This document shows positions 25,509-34,394 of a DNA stretch of 64,000 bases, one piece after another. The notes under the pieces were generated by a model that saw only the letters and a list, made by a program, of their open reading frames with translations, did not search any database and was not told where the DNA came from. Origin of the DNA: Thiosocius sp963808165 (GTDB lineage Bacteria > Pseudomonadota > Gammaproteobacteria > Chromatiales > Chromatiaceae); contig CAWEET010000011.1 in NCBI GenBank assembly GCA_963808165.1, forward strand, positions 1 through 64,000. Direction: 5' to 3'. Each line of letters starts with the position of its first letter. The first letter of the stretch is position 1. The position numbers and the translations under genes are program-made.

Positions 25509-26176
25509 ACGAACATGAGCACGAACCGCTAAGGGGCCTGCCCGATTACCTGCCGGACGGCGAACATATCGTGTGGCAGGGCGGGCCCGCTTGGCGGCAA
25601 ATGGCGCTGCGTGCCTTTCACGTACGCAAGGTGGCGGTCTATTTTGCGCTGCTTAGCGCAGTGCACATTGGCTTGCACTGGGCCGAAGGCGCATCTCTGG
25701 CGACGGCCAGCGATGGCGCATTGTGGTTGATCACATTGGGCGCCATGGCTGCAGGCATCCTGGTACTGCTTGCCTGGTTATATAGCAGGACCACGATCTA
25801 CACGATGACGAATCGCCGGCTGGTGCTGCGTTTCGGTGTCGCAGTGCCGATGATGATCAATATCCCGTGGGAAAAGATCGACTCGGTCGGCAGGCTCCGC
25901 CATGCCGATGGCAGCGGCGACATCATTTTCACCCTGGCCGCCGGTCGGAAGATGTCATATTGGCTGTTGTGGCCACACGCCAAGCCGTGGCGGTTCTCCC
26001 CGGTTCAGCCTTCCCTGCGTGCCCTGCTGTCCGTCGACGAGGTGGCAGAAAGGCTGCAACAGGCCATCACCGGGCAGACCGAGAGCAGCGTGTTGACGCC
26101 GATCACCCAGAGAGCCGGGGGCGAGCGTCACACGGACTCCGCTGAACGCGCGCCGCAGACGGCGGCCTACTCATGA
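25505..26176 (+). CDS. puhB: PuhB, reaction centre assembly protein
   Basis: This 223-aa membrane protein assists reaction centre assembly. The N-terminus (GLPDYLPDGEHIVWQGGPAW) and two or three spans are family-like, followed by a bPH2-type domain (YTMTNRRLVLRFGVAVPMMINIPWEKIDSV, cited in part). Gene overlaps of 4 nt with puhA and puhC suggest tight coupling. Confidence 0.93.
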   Translation: MNEHEHEPLRGLPDYLPDGEHIVWQGGPAWRQMALRAFHVRKVAVYFALLSAVHIGLHWAEGASLATASDGALWLITLGAMAAGILVLLAWLYSRTTIYTMTNRRLVLRFGVAVPMMINIPWEKIDSVGRLRHADGSGDIIFTLAAGRKMSYWLLWPHAKPWRFSPVQPSLRALLSVDEVAERLQQAITGQTESSVLTPITQRAGGERHTDSAERAPQTAAYS

Positions 26177-26652
26177 GGCGTGCGCCGAACATGAGCGACC
26201 CCTTCAACAATCAGGCATTCCCCAAAGGTGCAATGCTCGCGCTTGTGGGACTTGTGATATTCAGCCTGGTCGCCGTGGTCATTGCGCAGCGTAGCGGCTT
26301 CAAGACCGGTGTGCCGGACGATGCCTCGCTGATCGTCGATCAGCTCGACCTGCGCTTTGCAGACGTCGGCGGCGGCACTGTCGCAGTGTACGACGCCGGC
26401 AGCAGCACACAGCTGCTGACGCTTGAGCCCGGAACCGAAAACTTCATCCGCGGCGTGATACGTGGTATGGCACGCGAGCGGCGCAGCCTCCGGCTTGGCG
26501 CCGAGATCCCTTTCCGCCTGGCCCGCCACGACAATGGCCGGCTTACCCTGGAAGACCTGGCGACCGGCCGCCTGATCGATCTGCAGGCGTTCGGCGCCAC
26601 CAACGCTGACTCGTTCGGGCATCTGCTCAGGATCAAGGCAGCCGCGTCTTGA
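26173..26652 (+). CDS. puhC: PuhC, photosynthetic complex assembly protein
   Basis: This 159-aa protein has one N-terminal membrane anchor (GAMLALVGLVIFSLVAVVIAQ) and a periplasmic domain containing GTVAVYDAGS and the LEPGTENFIRGVIRGMARER segment typical of PuhC. It influences core complex levels in Rhodobacter. The first ATG at 26173 overlaps puhB; ATG 26191 (MSDPFNNQAF) is an alternative start. Confidence 0.92.
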   Translation: MRRAPNMSDPFNNQAFPKGAMLALVGLVIFSLVAVVIAQRSGFKTGVPDDASLIVDQLDLRFADVGGGTVAVYDAGSSTQLLTLEPGTENFIRGVIRGMARERRSLRLGAEIPFRLARHDNGRLTLEDLATGRLIDLQAFGATNADSFGHLLRIKAAAS

Positions 26653-26731
26653 TCACCAAAGTGTGCGAAGCCGACATGCCGACCGCGGCTCGCGCCAGCG
26701 CCGGCTGCAATAATTGCCGCAGGCAGTCGCG

Positions 26732-27568
26732 ATGCTGACCTACCTTGCCGCCACCGGCTCCGCACTCTTTCTTTGGTGGTTCAGTACCGGCCTCATCCTG
26801 TATCTGAACCACCTGCAACCCAGCACCTATCGCTGGAGCATGTTGCTCGCCGGCGTCGTCATGGGCCTGTGTCTGATCGGTATGCGATTGGGCGCCGACG
26901 ATGTATCAACCGGCGGAGCCTTCATTGCTTTCGCCCAGGCCCTGGCGGTCTGGGCGTGGATCGAAATGAGTTACTTCATGGGCTTGATCACAGGACCACG
27001 AAAACAGCCATGCCCCACCAATCTGCAAGGCTGGTCGCGGTTCGTCCTGGCCGTGCAGACCAGCCTGTATCACGAACTGCTGGTCATCGGCCTCGGAATG
27101 TTCATTCTGGTGCTGACCTGGGATTTTCCAAACCGTATCGCTATCGGCACGTTCGCGACTCTATGGTTCATGCGCTGGAGCGCCAAACTGAATCTGTTCC
27201 TCGGGGTTCCGAACGTCAACGCCGAATGGTTTCCGGCGCATCTGCGCTTTTTGACCACTTACATGCAGCGGCGCTCGATGAATCTGTTCTTTCCGCTCAG
27301 CGTTACCGCCGCTACGGCACTGGTTACGGTGTTGGTGGGCTCGGCGGTCGCCACGGACGACGATTTCAAACGTTTCGGCCATGTCCTGATCGCGTCCTTG
27401 ATGGCACTCGGTGTTCTGGAGCATTGGTTCATGGTGCTACCCCTGCGAGATTCAGCGCTTTGGAACTGGGCCTTGCGGGCGGCGGCCAAGTCATCGACGG
27501 CCGAATCCCGGAACGGAAATGAGCCGCACGTCACGCAACAGCGTCTGCAGACGAACCAAACAGGTTGA
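26732..27568 (+). CDS. puhE: PuhE, photosynthetic complex assembly membrane protein
   Basis: This 278-aa protein has about seven membrane segments and belongs to the PuhE family (DUF3623-type), with the conserved stretch SLYHELLVIG and NAEWFPAHLRFLTTYM. ATG 26732 has AGGCAG upstream. It ends the bchF-to-puhE operon; hemA, often next in other PGCs, is absent here. Confidence 0.9.
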   Translation: MLTYLAATGSALFLWWFSTGLILYLNHLQPSTYRWSMLLAGVVMGLCLIGMRLGADDVSTGGAFIAFAQALAVWAWIEMSYFMGLITGPRKQPCPTNLQGWSRFVLAVQTSLYHELLVIGLGMFILVLTWDFPNRIAIGTFATLWFMRWSAKLNLFLGVPNVNAEWFPAHLRFLTTYMQRRSMNLFFPLSVTAATALVTVLVGSAVATDDDFKRFGHVLIASLMALGVLEHWFMVLPLRDSALWNWALRAAAKSSTAESRNGNEPHVTQQRLQTNQTG

Positions 27569-28119
27569 TATATCAGGATTCGGCATCTATCGGCCCACAC
27601 AATGCTGTTACGCGCGGCTCGAAAGCGCGCTGATCTGGGGCGCAGAGCCGCACCAGAATGGGGAAAAGATTTGGAAGCCGCTCCGTGCAATAGCTGGACA
27701 TGAAATTTTTTTGATTCAGAACAATTTTTTTTGTCCATTTGCATTTACAGTCTGCTACTTTAATTCAAGTGCCGACGTTTTTTTGGGGTGCTCAGATGGG
27801 AACTGACACCATCGGCCGGTAGCGGTGATGCCGGTATGGACATCTTGGGTTAACCCGTCCATCCGCTGAATTGTGGTCCGCCAAGGATTACGCCGACTGG
27901 GAAGACGAAAATGAGCAGCCGTGCCGCTTTTGCGGCATCAGATAAAGAGTTGCGATGCCGGTTATCCTTACATGCAGCCAAGTCAGAAGGAAGTGCAACA
28001 TCTAACTGCCCTGCATCGACTGAGCGGCAGCGATAGAATCAACACACCGGAAATCGGGCAGTTTGCGATACACCGGATTGACGCCGCCGACCATCGCGGT
28101 GGCCAAGAGGAAATCGACC
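27569..28119. promoter_or_regulatory. 551-bp region before the hemN-like gene with FNR-like and PpsR-like boxes
   Basis: A sequence close to an FNR/Anr box, TTGATTCAGAACAA (one mismatch to TTGAT-N4-ATCAA), is at 27711-27724. A perfect TGT-N12-ACA box, TGTCCATTTGCATTTACA, is at 27732-27749, without a clear partner at the 25/26-bp offset. Both sit in A/T-rich DNA about 370-410 bp upstream of the hemN-like start. The remaining sequence holds only a doubtful 24-codon frame ending in a CxxC (27871-27945). Confidence 0.45.
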
Positions 28120-29457
28120 ATGCCCGCCAATTCGAACCTCGACGTCCCGAATGCGTTGATCAGCCGATACAGCCACATCGGATCAGGTGACGTGAACGAT
28201 GCATTGTTCTGTCCACAAAACGGTGTAGACCAAAAACAGTATCGCAAGGCGCTATCGGAAAGCGACGATGCGGCCAACACGCCCGGTTCGCTTTATGTGC
28301 ATCTGCCCTTCTGCCCGGTGCGCTGCCTGAATTGCGACAACAATGCGGTCATCACCCACGACACCGCACCGGTTGATCGATACCTCGATACGCTGGAGCA
28401 CGAACTTCATCTCGTTACCGATACAACAGGTACTGCCCGCCCATTGCAGCAACTGCATCTCGGTGGAGGCTCGCCGAACTATCTGAACGATCGTCAGCTG
28501 GTGCGCCTGATGGCCATAGTCGATGAGCACTTCTGTATCGACGACGACACCGAACTGTCAATGGATGCCAATCCCCGACGCAGTTCACCCAGCCAACTCG
28601 CGCTGTTGCGCAGTCTTGGATTCGAGCGCGTATTCTTCGGCATCCGGGAACTGGATCCGCAGGTTCAACTGGCTATTGGCCGCACGACATCACCCGACAT
28701 GGTGCGCGATGTCTTCGAGACCGCGCGCGAGGCCGGCTTCAGGACAATCGGCGTCGATGTCATGTACGGACTGCCCTGCCAGACCGAAGATGGCCTGAAG
28801 CGCACCCTCGACAACCTGCTGGCGCTCTCGCCGGATCGCATCGCCTGTGTCTCCTTCACCCGCAAAGCCGCGCAACGGGTTCACCAAACCGCGATCGATC
28901 GTTGTGCCGTCCCGTCGCTGGCTGACAAACTTGTTCTTTTCAATGCGCTGGTTCAGGGCTTGACAGGCGATTATGACTGGATCGGACTGGACAATTTCGC
29001 CAAACCCGACGATGAACTGGCCAAGGCGCAAGCAGAGCACCGCCTGCATCGGAGCTGGCTGGGCTATTCACATCTGCCGCCGACGGATCTTTTCGGCATC
29101 GGCACCAATGCCATCAGCGACTTCAAGGACCTGTGCGTGCAGAATCACCTGACACTCGAACCATGGCACGAATCGGTCGGCGAAGGTGCATTCCCTATCC
29201 GCGGCGGTATAAGGCTCAGCACAGAGCAGCGGCAGCAACGCGACGCTATTCGTGAATTGATGTGCAATATGGAACTCAAAGACTACTCGGCACTGATGGA
29301 CCGCGATGAGTCGGTCGAGGCGACTTGGACTGGATATGCCGAAGACGGGCTGCTGTCGATAACGTCCGAATCGATGCGCCTGACACACGAGGGTCGTTAT
29401 CTGTTGCCACACCTGCTGGCGTCGCGCGCAGCATCCCCTCTCGACACGGTCAGCTAG
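28120..29457 (+). CDS. HemN-family radical SAM protein, divergent coproporphyrinogen oxidase homologue
   Basis: This 445-aa protein aligns along its length with oxygen-independent coproporphyrinogen III oxidase. The radical SAM triad is in FCPVRCLNC, preceded by YVHLPF, then LHLGGGSPN and VDVMYGLPCQT. However, the fourth HemN cysteine (GC after the triad) is Asn-Asn here, and the segment normally N-F-Q-G-Y reads S-W-L-G-Y, so residues reported essential in E. coli HemN are changed. ATG 28120 follows AGAGGAAA. It may still serve tetrapyrrole synthesis, or be a paralogue with another substrate. Confidence 0.78.
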   Translation: MPANSNLDVPNALISRYSHIGSGDVNDALFCPQNGVDQKQYRKALSESDDAANTPGSLYVHLPFCPVRCLNCDNNAVITHDTAPVDRYLDTLEHELHLVTDTTGTARPLQQLHLGGGSPNYLNDRQLVRLMAIVDEHFCIDDDTELSMDANPRRSSPSQLALLRSLGFERVFFGIRELDPQVQLAIGRTTSPDMVRDVFETAREAGFRTIGVDVMYGLPCQTEDGLKRTLDNLLALSPDRIACVSFTRKAAQRVHQTAIDRCAVPSLADKLVLFNALVQGLTGDYDWIGLDNFAKPDDELAKAQAEHRLHRSWLGYSHLPPTDLFGIGTNAISDFKDLCVQNHLTLEPWHESVGEGAFPIRGGIRLSTEQRQQRDAIRELMCNMELKDYSALMDRDESVEATWTGYAEDGLLSITSESMRLTHEGRYLLPHLLASRAASPLDTVS

Positions 29458-29675
29458 TGCCCTGTCCCGCACCGATACCATTGGCGCGGGGTTTATTGCG
29501 CGTGGCATGAGCGTTCATTGGTCTGCGCGGCAGCACTGATCACCTTGATCAGTAACGCAGCGAGGCATGAACAGGGCGCTTTACTTCGCTCTCAACACAT
29601 CATGTCTGGCGGGCCACGGTATAGCTTGCCCCGCCTAGCCTGCAGGCCGGTTCGGGAGATTTTACAGATAGTCGA

Positions 29676-30266
29676 TCAATGAAACTCAGCGTGACAGAGT
29701 TCGATGATCTTGGCGCGCTGGTCAGTGCAGAGACGTTGCCATTCGAGCTTGAACCAGGGCGTGAACTGCTCGGGATGTGTGCGCAACCACCGATCCAGAT
29801 CGGCGCAACTCACCCAGCACCAGTCGGCAATCTCGTTCGGATTCGGCGCGAGGTCCTGTTCATCGCCGAGTCGGCCAACATAGACAGCGCAGAGTTCGTT
29901 CTCGCTGCCCTTGTGGCCGAACTCAGCGGTGTATTGAAAACGATAGAGGAAACTCAGATCGGCGCGTACGCCGAGTTCATCATCGAGGCGGCGTTGAGCG
30001 GCGTTCTCATAGCTCTCGCCTTTGCGCGGATGGCTGCAGCAACTGTTGGTCCAGAAGCCAGGCCAAAGGGGCTTCTGCTGACTGCGCTTATGCAGCAGTA
30101 CCCGGCCTTTGTTGTTGAACAGGAAAACCGAGAAAGCGCGATGCAGCAGGCCGCCCCCGCGATGTGCATTGGCCTTGTTGTCGAATCCGGTTACGTTGTC
30201 AGCACCGTCGACGAGAATCAGCAATTCGTCGTCGAACGAAACCTCACGCGTATGGCTCGCTTGCAT
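29676..30266 (-). CDS. idi: Isopentenyl-diphosphate delta-isomerase, type I
   Basis: This 196-aa Nudix-fold enzyme interconverts IPP and DMAPP, feeding GGPP synthesis for carotenoids and the phytyl tail. The active-site cysteine lies in WTNSCCSHP, with the Nudix-like GESYENAAQRRLDDELG helix and the acidic residues of ENELCAVYVG. It lies downstream of pufA in the same direction, after a 153-bp gap holding a large stem-loop. Confidence 0.94.
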   Translation of the reverse strand: MQASHTREVSFDDELLILVDGADNVTGFDNKANAHRGGGLLHRAFSVFLFNNKGRVLLHKRSQQKPLWPGFWTNSCCSHPRKGESYENAAQRRLDDELGVRADLSFLYRFQYTAEFGHKGSENELCAVYVGRLGDEQDLAPNPNEIADWCWVSCADLDRWLRTHPEQFTPWFKLEWQRLCTDQRAKIIELCHAEFH

Positions 30267-30339
30267 GTGTTCCCCCGTTGGCGGACCGCCCCAGCGCGAC
30301 CGCTATCTGGAATAGATTTGGATTCACGACAGTCAGAAA

Positions 30340-30397
30340 GAGGTGGCAGCATACCCGGTCCACAAATTTCGTTGACCTGTGGATATGCCGCCACCTC
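30340..30397 (-). other. Large stem-loop after pufA
   Basis: Arms at 30340-30353 (GAGGTGGCAGCATA) and 30384-30397 (TATGCCGCCACCTC) pair over 14 positions with one mismatch, and an inner TCCAC/GTGGA helix can form. Only a short T-rich stretch follows on the minus strand. It probably protects or partly terminates the puf mRNA between pufA and idi. Confidence 0.65.
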
Positions 30398-30419
30398 ACA
30401 CAGACACATGCGAAACCGG

Positions 30420-30608
30420 CTAACTTCGCGCCGGCGGCAGAGGTGCCATTTGCGCTGCAGCGGTGGACGCATGACCGGCGCCTTCGAGCCAGTTGTAGCG
30501 ATCCGTACTGAGCAGGATGAAGTGGATCAACAAAGCCAAGGTGAACAGGAACGCAAACAGCGCGATCAGTGTTCGCCTGGGGTCGAAGATCATCCAGACT
30601 TTATGCAT
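30420..30608 (-). CDS. pufA: PufA, LH1 antenna alpha polypeptide
   Basis: This 62-aa LH1 alpha subunit has the signature MHKVWMIFDPRRTLIAL and the pigment-binding histidine in ALLIHFILLSTDRYNWLEG. A short Ala/Pro-rich tail follows. GGGAGA precedes the ATG. It lies downstream of pufC and pufB, an unusual position; no other LH1 alpha gene is seen before pufL. Confidence 0.94.
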   Translation of the reverse strand: MHKVWMIFDPRRTLIALFAFLFTLALLIHFILLSTDRYNWLEGAGHASTAAAQMAPLPPARS

Positions 30609-30688
30609 GTTAAATCTCCCGGGTTATTGAATGCAGAATCGGACAGTCCAAATCGGCATGCATTTCGCGATCAGGCTCTTATCCGTAC

Positions 30689-30835
30689 CTACTGCAGCCA
30701 CGGGCGCCACATCCAAGCCAGGATATGGGCCACCAGGGCGACAGCCGTAAAGCCCAGGAAGCTCTTGATGAAGATCGAGTGAAATTCCCTCGCCTCTCCA
30801 TCGGTCAGCCCCGTGAGACTACTTTCGTCACTCAT
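30689..30835 (-). CDS. pufB: PufB, LH1 antenna beta polypeptide
   Basis: This 48-aa protein has the LH1 beta pattern: LTDGEAREFHSIFIKSFLGF, then the pigment-ligating histidine in VAHILAWMWRPWLQ. AGAGGTAA precedes the ATG. It follows pufC by about 204 bp, so it may have its own promoter or depend on mRNA processing. Confidence 0.94.
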   Translation of the reverse strand: MSDESSLTGLTDGEAREFHSIFIKSFLGFTAVALVAHILAWMWRPWLQ

Positions 30836-30915
30836 CGGTGTTACCTCTTTGGTTAAAGATCAATTCGACAGACCCGTTCATGCACGGACCTTGTCGGTTA
30901 TTTGCAGTCCCCCGA

Positions 30916-30931
30916 ATCACCAGCTGGTGAT
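30916..30931. repeat. Perfect 16-bp palindrome between pufC and pufB
   Basis: ATCACCAGCTGGTGAT at 30916-30931 is a perfect, loopless dyad in the 204-bp pufC-pufB gap. It could be an operator for a local pufBA promoter or an RNA processing hairpin. It does not match the PpsR consensus. Confidence 0.5.
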
Positions 30932-31039
30932 ATCTATGCGACTGCTGCCTTCGAATCCGCCGTTTCCGTTTCATTTCCAAAGCAACGAAATCGAAGATCT
31001 CTGCGGGGCGAAGATCGCTTACACGAAATCATCGGCTCA

Positions 31040-32098
31040 TTAGGGCGTTATTCCCCCGTTTCCGGTCTTGGCACTCTTGGCCGCGCCACTCAGCCTTGCC
31101 AGGCTCGGATAATCCTTCAACATGTTGGCGCCATACAACGGCCGATAAGCCCCCTGGTGACACGTCTTGCAGTTGACCTTCAACGGGTCCCCCAACGGCC
31201 CTTTTCGGTTGTCGGGAAGGATGTCTGCGGTAGCACCGATAAACACATTGTTCATCTCCCGCACCAGGCGGATGGCGTGCCAGGCTTTCGTGCGCGTCTC
31301 GGGGCTTTGATCCCAGGCAAAGAATGAACGCGAGTTATGGCAGTGAGTACAGTTGACGCCCAGCGAATCGGAAAAATGCATCATCAGGCTGTACGTCCAT
31401 TCAGTCTGCTTTATCGATTTGCGGCTCCCCTGCGGTAGCGCCGAGGTGGAGATCACACGGATGTCATTCTCCTCTTCGAGAAACGGCGTCAACGCGTCGT
31501 AGGGCAGCGAGGCATAGGCCGCTGACGGGGAGGCGATATTCTGCCCCGATGGCGCAAGCCCCTTGGCGTGCGCCGGGCCAGGATCTTTGGCCCAGACCTC
31601 CGCCGGCACCGGCTGACCACGATGGCAGGTGTAACAGGTCACACCTGTGGCACCGACATGTGCCTGCCAGTCTTCGTTCGCCCGCTGGGTCATCGCAAGC
31701 ATGACGCGGGCGACCCGCTTCGTATAGAGACTGTCATCGGCAAAGTTGGCCTGATCGTGGCAATAGGCGCAGCCCTGCTCCTGCGGTGCCACCCAGGTAG
31801 TGATCGCTGCCATCAGCCGCGTGAACTCGGCGATAGGAAGGTCACCGAGTATCTGGAGGTTCTGATAGATTTCCGAGGCCTTGGGTCCATCCTGCGGCAC
31901 CGCTGGCAAGGGCTCGGGCGGTATGTTTGCCTCGACCGAGTCGACCAACCGCCGCGGATTAACCACCGCTTCCATGCCCAGACCGCGGTAGCCGCGCTGC
32001 ACGGTATCCACCGGCGGCCGTTCACAGGCCGCCAGCACTATCGTCACCATGATCAGCAGGATCAGTCGTTGCCGAATCGGTCGATTGAAAATGCTCAT
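31040..32098 (-). CDS. pufC: PufC, tetraheme reaction centre cytochrome c
   Basis: This 352-aa lipoprotein re-reduces the special pair. A lipobox is seen in IVLAAC, and four CxxCH heme sites are present: CAYCH, CYTCH, CTHCH and CKTCH. ATG 32098 overlaps the pufM stop (ATGA), and this gives a proper signal peptide after RPIRQRL. Confidence 0.96.
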   Translation of the reverse strand: MSIFNRPIRQRLILLIMVTIVLAACERPPVDTVQRGYRGLGMEAVVNPRRLVDSVEANIPPEPLPAVPQDGPKASEIYQNLQILGDLPIAEFTRLMAAITTWVAPQEQGCAYCHDQANFADDSLYTKRVARVMLAMTQRANEDWQAHVGATGVTCYTCHRGQPVPAEVWAKDPGPAHAKGLAPSGQNIASPSAAYASLPYDALTPFLEEENDIRVISTSALPQGSRKSIKQTEWTYSLMMHFSDSLGVNCTHCHNSRSFFAWDQSPETRTKAWHAIRLVREMNNVFIGATADILPDNRKGPLGDPLKVNCKTCHQGAYRPLYGANMLKDYPSLARLSGAAKSAKTGNGGITP

Positions 32099-33072
32099 TG
32101 CGTGACTCCTGGTGCCAGCGGGTCTTGAACAGGGATGGCATTGGGATCCGGATAGCCTGGCGCGACACCGTGCTTGACGGCCCACAGGTACCAGTTATCA
32201 ACCACCGTGCCGGTCAGCAGGATGCCGATGCCCCCGGTAATCACGGTCAAGACCGCGAACCACCATGCCCAACGGTGTATCGATTCCATCGTCGCGTTGA
32301 AACCCATGGTCCAGCGCCAGAACAGTGCTGCCCTTTCGGACGCGGTGCCACGATCGGTGATTTGGTCGATCTCCCTGTCACCCCCATATCGGCTCACCGC
32401 GAGAACCGTTGCCCCATGCATGGCGAACAACAGCGTCGAACCGTAGAGGAAGGCGATCGACAGCATGTGAAACGGGTTGTAGAACAGGTTGCCGTAACGG
32501 ATCGAGAATGCCGCCGTCCAATCGAGGTGTGGAAAAATCCCGAAGGGTACCGCTTCACTCCAGCTACCCATCAGTAGCGGCCTGATGAAACCGAGCACCA
32601 GGTACAACCAGATCGCCGCGGCAAATGCCCACGCCATGTGTGTGCCCATCCCCAGTGCTCTGGCCCTGAAGTAGGTTCGCAGCCACCACAGCAGGATCGA
32701 CGCAGTGAGGAAGAAGCCTGCCATCAGCCACCACCCGCCATCGTGCAGTGGCGGAATGCTCAGGCCGTATTCCGGTGGTGGCGGCTCGAGGGCCAGCCAT
32801 GGCAGCTGTCGGACGAATTCGACAGGATCCCAGTTCACTGAGGCCCACATGTTCAGACCGATAATCTCGAACGCGACGAAGCCAAAGATCAGCGACAGCG
32901 TGCCTAATGCACCCAGGTAGATTGGGCCTATCTGGGCATCACCCAGTTTGCCGGCCCAATACGAAAAGCGCATGCCGCCGACGCGGAAAATGTTGCCGGG
33001 ACCCAGGGACACCCCCGGTTCTGCAGGAGACCGCACTTGGATGCGGGTAAATATGTTTTGATACTCAGCCAT
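32095..33072 (-). CDS. pufM: PufM, reaction centre M subunit
   Basis: This 325-aa five-span core subunit binds the special pair and QA. Pigment-binding histidines lie in GNLFYNPFHMLSIAF and LLFAMHGATV; iron and quinone ligands follow in SIHRWAWWFAVLT. It begins 15 nt after the pufL stop. Confidence 0.97.
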   Translation of the reverse strand: MAEYQNIFTRIQVRSPAEPGVSLGPGNIFRVGGMRFSYWAGKLGDAQIGPIYLGALGTLSLIFGFVAFEIIGLNMWASVNWDPVEFVRQLPWLALEPPPPEYGLSIPPLHDGGWWLMAGFFLTASILLWWLRTYFRARALGMGTHMAWAFAAAIWLYLVLGFIRPLLMGSWSEAVPFGIFPHLDWTAAFSIRYGNLFYNPFHMLSIAFLYGSTLLFAMHGATVLAVSRYGGDREIDQITDRGTASERAALFWRWTMGFNATMESIHRWAWWFAVLTVITGGIGILLTGTVVDNWYLWAVKHGVAPGYPDPNAIPVQDPLAPGVTQ

Positions 33073-33087
33073 GCTTTCTACTCCGCC

Positions 33088-33912
33088 TCAAGACCAAATC
33101 GGCAGCTGCAGCCACCAGTTCCACCACTCGGGCCATCCGCGCGTCCAGAAGGGGCCGCTGATGACGATACAAACCGCGCTCCAGAAACCTGCCGACAACG
33201 CAAGGAAAAGACCCAGGCGATGGATGCCCAGTGCACCGATCGAGTAGCCGATATCGTCGCGGAAGAAGGTGTTCTCGTGCTCACCGCCCTTGACCGTCTC
33301 GCCCTTGGGTGGGTTGGTAACAGACAAAATCAGGGAGCCGTGCATCGACAGCGCCAGGGTTGTCGTGAAAAAGAAAGACACGGCCAGCATGTGAGCCGGG
33401 TTGTAGTGGAAGTGCAGGAACTGATAACCGACGTTGGACACCCAATCCAGGTGGCTGATGATGCCGTAGGGAAAGCCGTGTCCCCATGCCCCAAGCAACA
33501 AGGGTCGGATGACCACCAGCGCGATGTAGGCAAATACCGCAAAGCTGAACGCAAACGGGATATGCAGTCCCATACCCAGCTTGCGTGAGATCTCGACCTG
33601 CCGGAGTGCCCAGGAGACGAAAGCCCCGATTGCACAAATCGTGATGATCTGCCAGAGGCCGCCTTCCTTCAGCGGCGCCAGGCCGAGACCGTATTTTAGA
33701 TCGGGCGGCGCGATACTAATCTGCCACAGGTTCCAGGTCGGGCCGAGCGCCGCGCCATAGACAATCAGCAGCGTGCCGAGCAGCGAGAAGAAAACGGTGG
33801 TGACTCCGAAGAAACCGACATAGAAGGGGCCGACCCAAAAGTCGAACAGATCGCCGCCGAGCAGCGTGCCTCCGCGTACGCGGTACTTCCTTTCAAAATT
33901 CAGCATCGACAT
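33088..33912 (-). CDS. pufL: PufL, reaction centre L subunit
   Basis: This 274-aa core subunit binds the special pair and QB. Ligands lie in YQFLHFHYNPAHMLAVSFF and TLALSMHGSLILS, and the iron site in GIHRLGLFLAL. ATG 33912 is 8 nt after GGAGG; ATG 33906 gives the same family start MLNFERKYRV. Unlike most puf operons, no pufBA lies between it and pufQ. Confidence 0.97.
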   Translation of the reverse strand: MSMLNFERKYRVRGGTLLGGDLFDFWVGPFYVGFFGVTTVFFSLLGTLLIVYGAALGPTWNLWQISIAPPDLKYGLGLAPLKEGGLWQIITICAIGAFVSWALRQVEISRKLGMGLHIPFAFSFAVFAYIALVVIRPLLLGAWGHGFPYGIISHLDWVSNVGYQFLHFHYNPAHMLAVSFFFTTTLALSMHGSLILSVTNPPKGETVKGGEHENTFFRDDIGYSIGALGIHRLGLFLALSAGFWSAVCIVISGPFWTRGWPEWWNWWLQLPIWS

Positions 33913-34052
33913 TTTTCAGTCCTCCGGGCACTTGCAGGCACCGGCTTTTTGGTGGATCTATCCGTGGCCTTTGCGTCCGCTGTATCGCACGCATCAGGCT
34001 TCTTTCCGTGTGGCGCCGCCTTTCTATCGCGGCGCCGGCAACCTCGGCACAA

Positions 34053-34289
34053 TCAGCGCACGAACACGAACGGCAAAATCGTGTTGGCCATGCGGCGCGC
34101 CTCATCGATCACCGTCTCATGGCCTTCGAGTGAAGACCTGAACGGTCGCCATGAGCGGGGCAACAATCGGCGGACCACGGCCACCAGCAGAAACAGCACG
34201 AAAGTCAGACGGAACAAACGCTGGAAGTTCTTCTGATCGATGTGCCTCGGATCCGAGGCCAGGGTGTGAGTCGACATAGTGTTGAACAT
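34053..34289 (-). CDS. pufQ: PufQ-like small membrane protein
   Basis: This 78-aa protein has one hydrophobic segment (LFRLTFVLFLLVAVVRRLL) and a C-terminal stretch (EARRMANTILPFVF) that resembles PufQ. Position between bchZ and pufL is that of pufQ. ATG 34289 follows AGGAGAA. PufQ is linked to bacteriochlorophyll supply during complex formation. The sequence is divergent, so the assignment rests partly on position. Confidence 0.7.
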   Translation of the reverse strand: MFNTMSTHTLASDPRHIDQKNFQRLFRLTFVLFLLVAVVRRLLPRSWRPFRSSLEGHETVIDEARRMANTILPFVFVR

Positions 34290-34394
34290 TTGCGGAATTC
34301 TCCTGCTTGCTTCATTCAATTGCGCCGCGCGGAACTGCCGGCCGGCGTCTCGGCCAAGGCCGATCTCCAGTGCCTTGTGGAGCGGGTAAACACG

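Noticed and set aside
27871..27945. 24-codon frame ending in C-R-F-C-G before the hemN-like gene
   Set aside because: The CxxC is suggestive, but it is too short, starts with TTG and lacks a ribosome binding site.
33913..34052. Search for pufBA between pufQ and pufL
   Set aside because: All frames were checked for antenna signatures (the histidine span and WRPW/YNW ends) and none was found.
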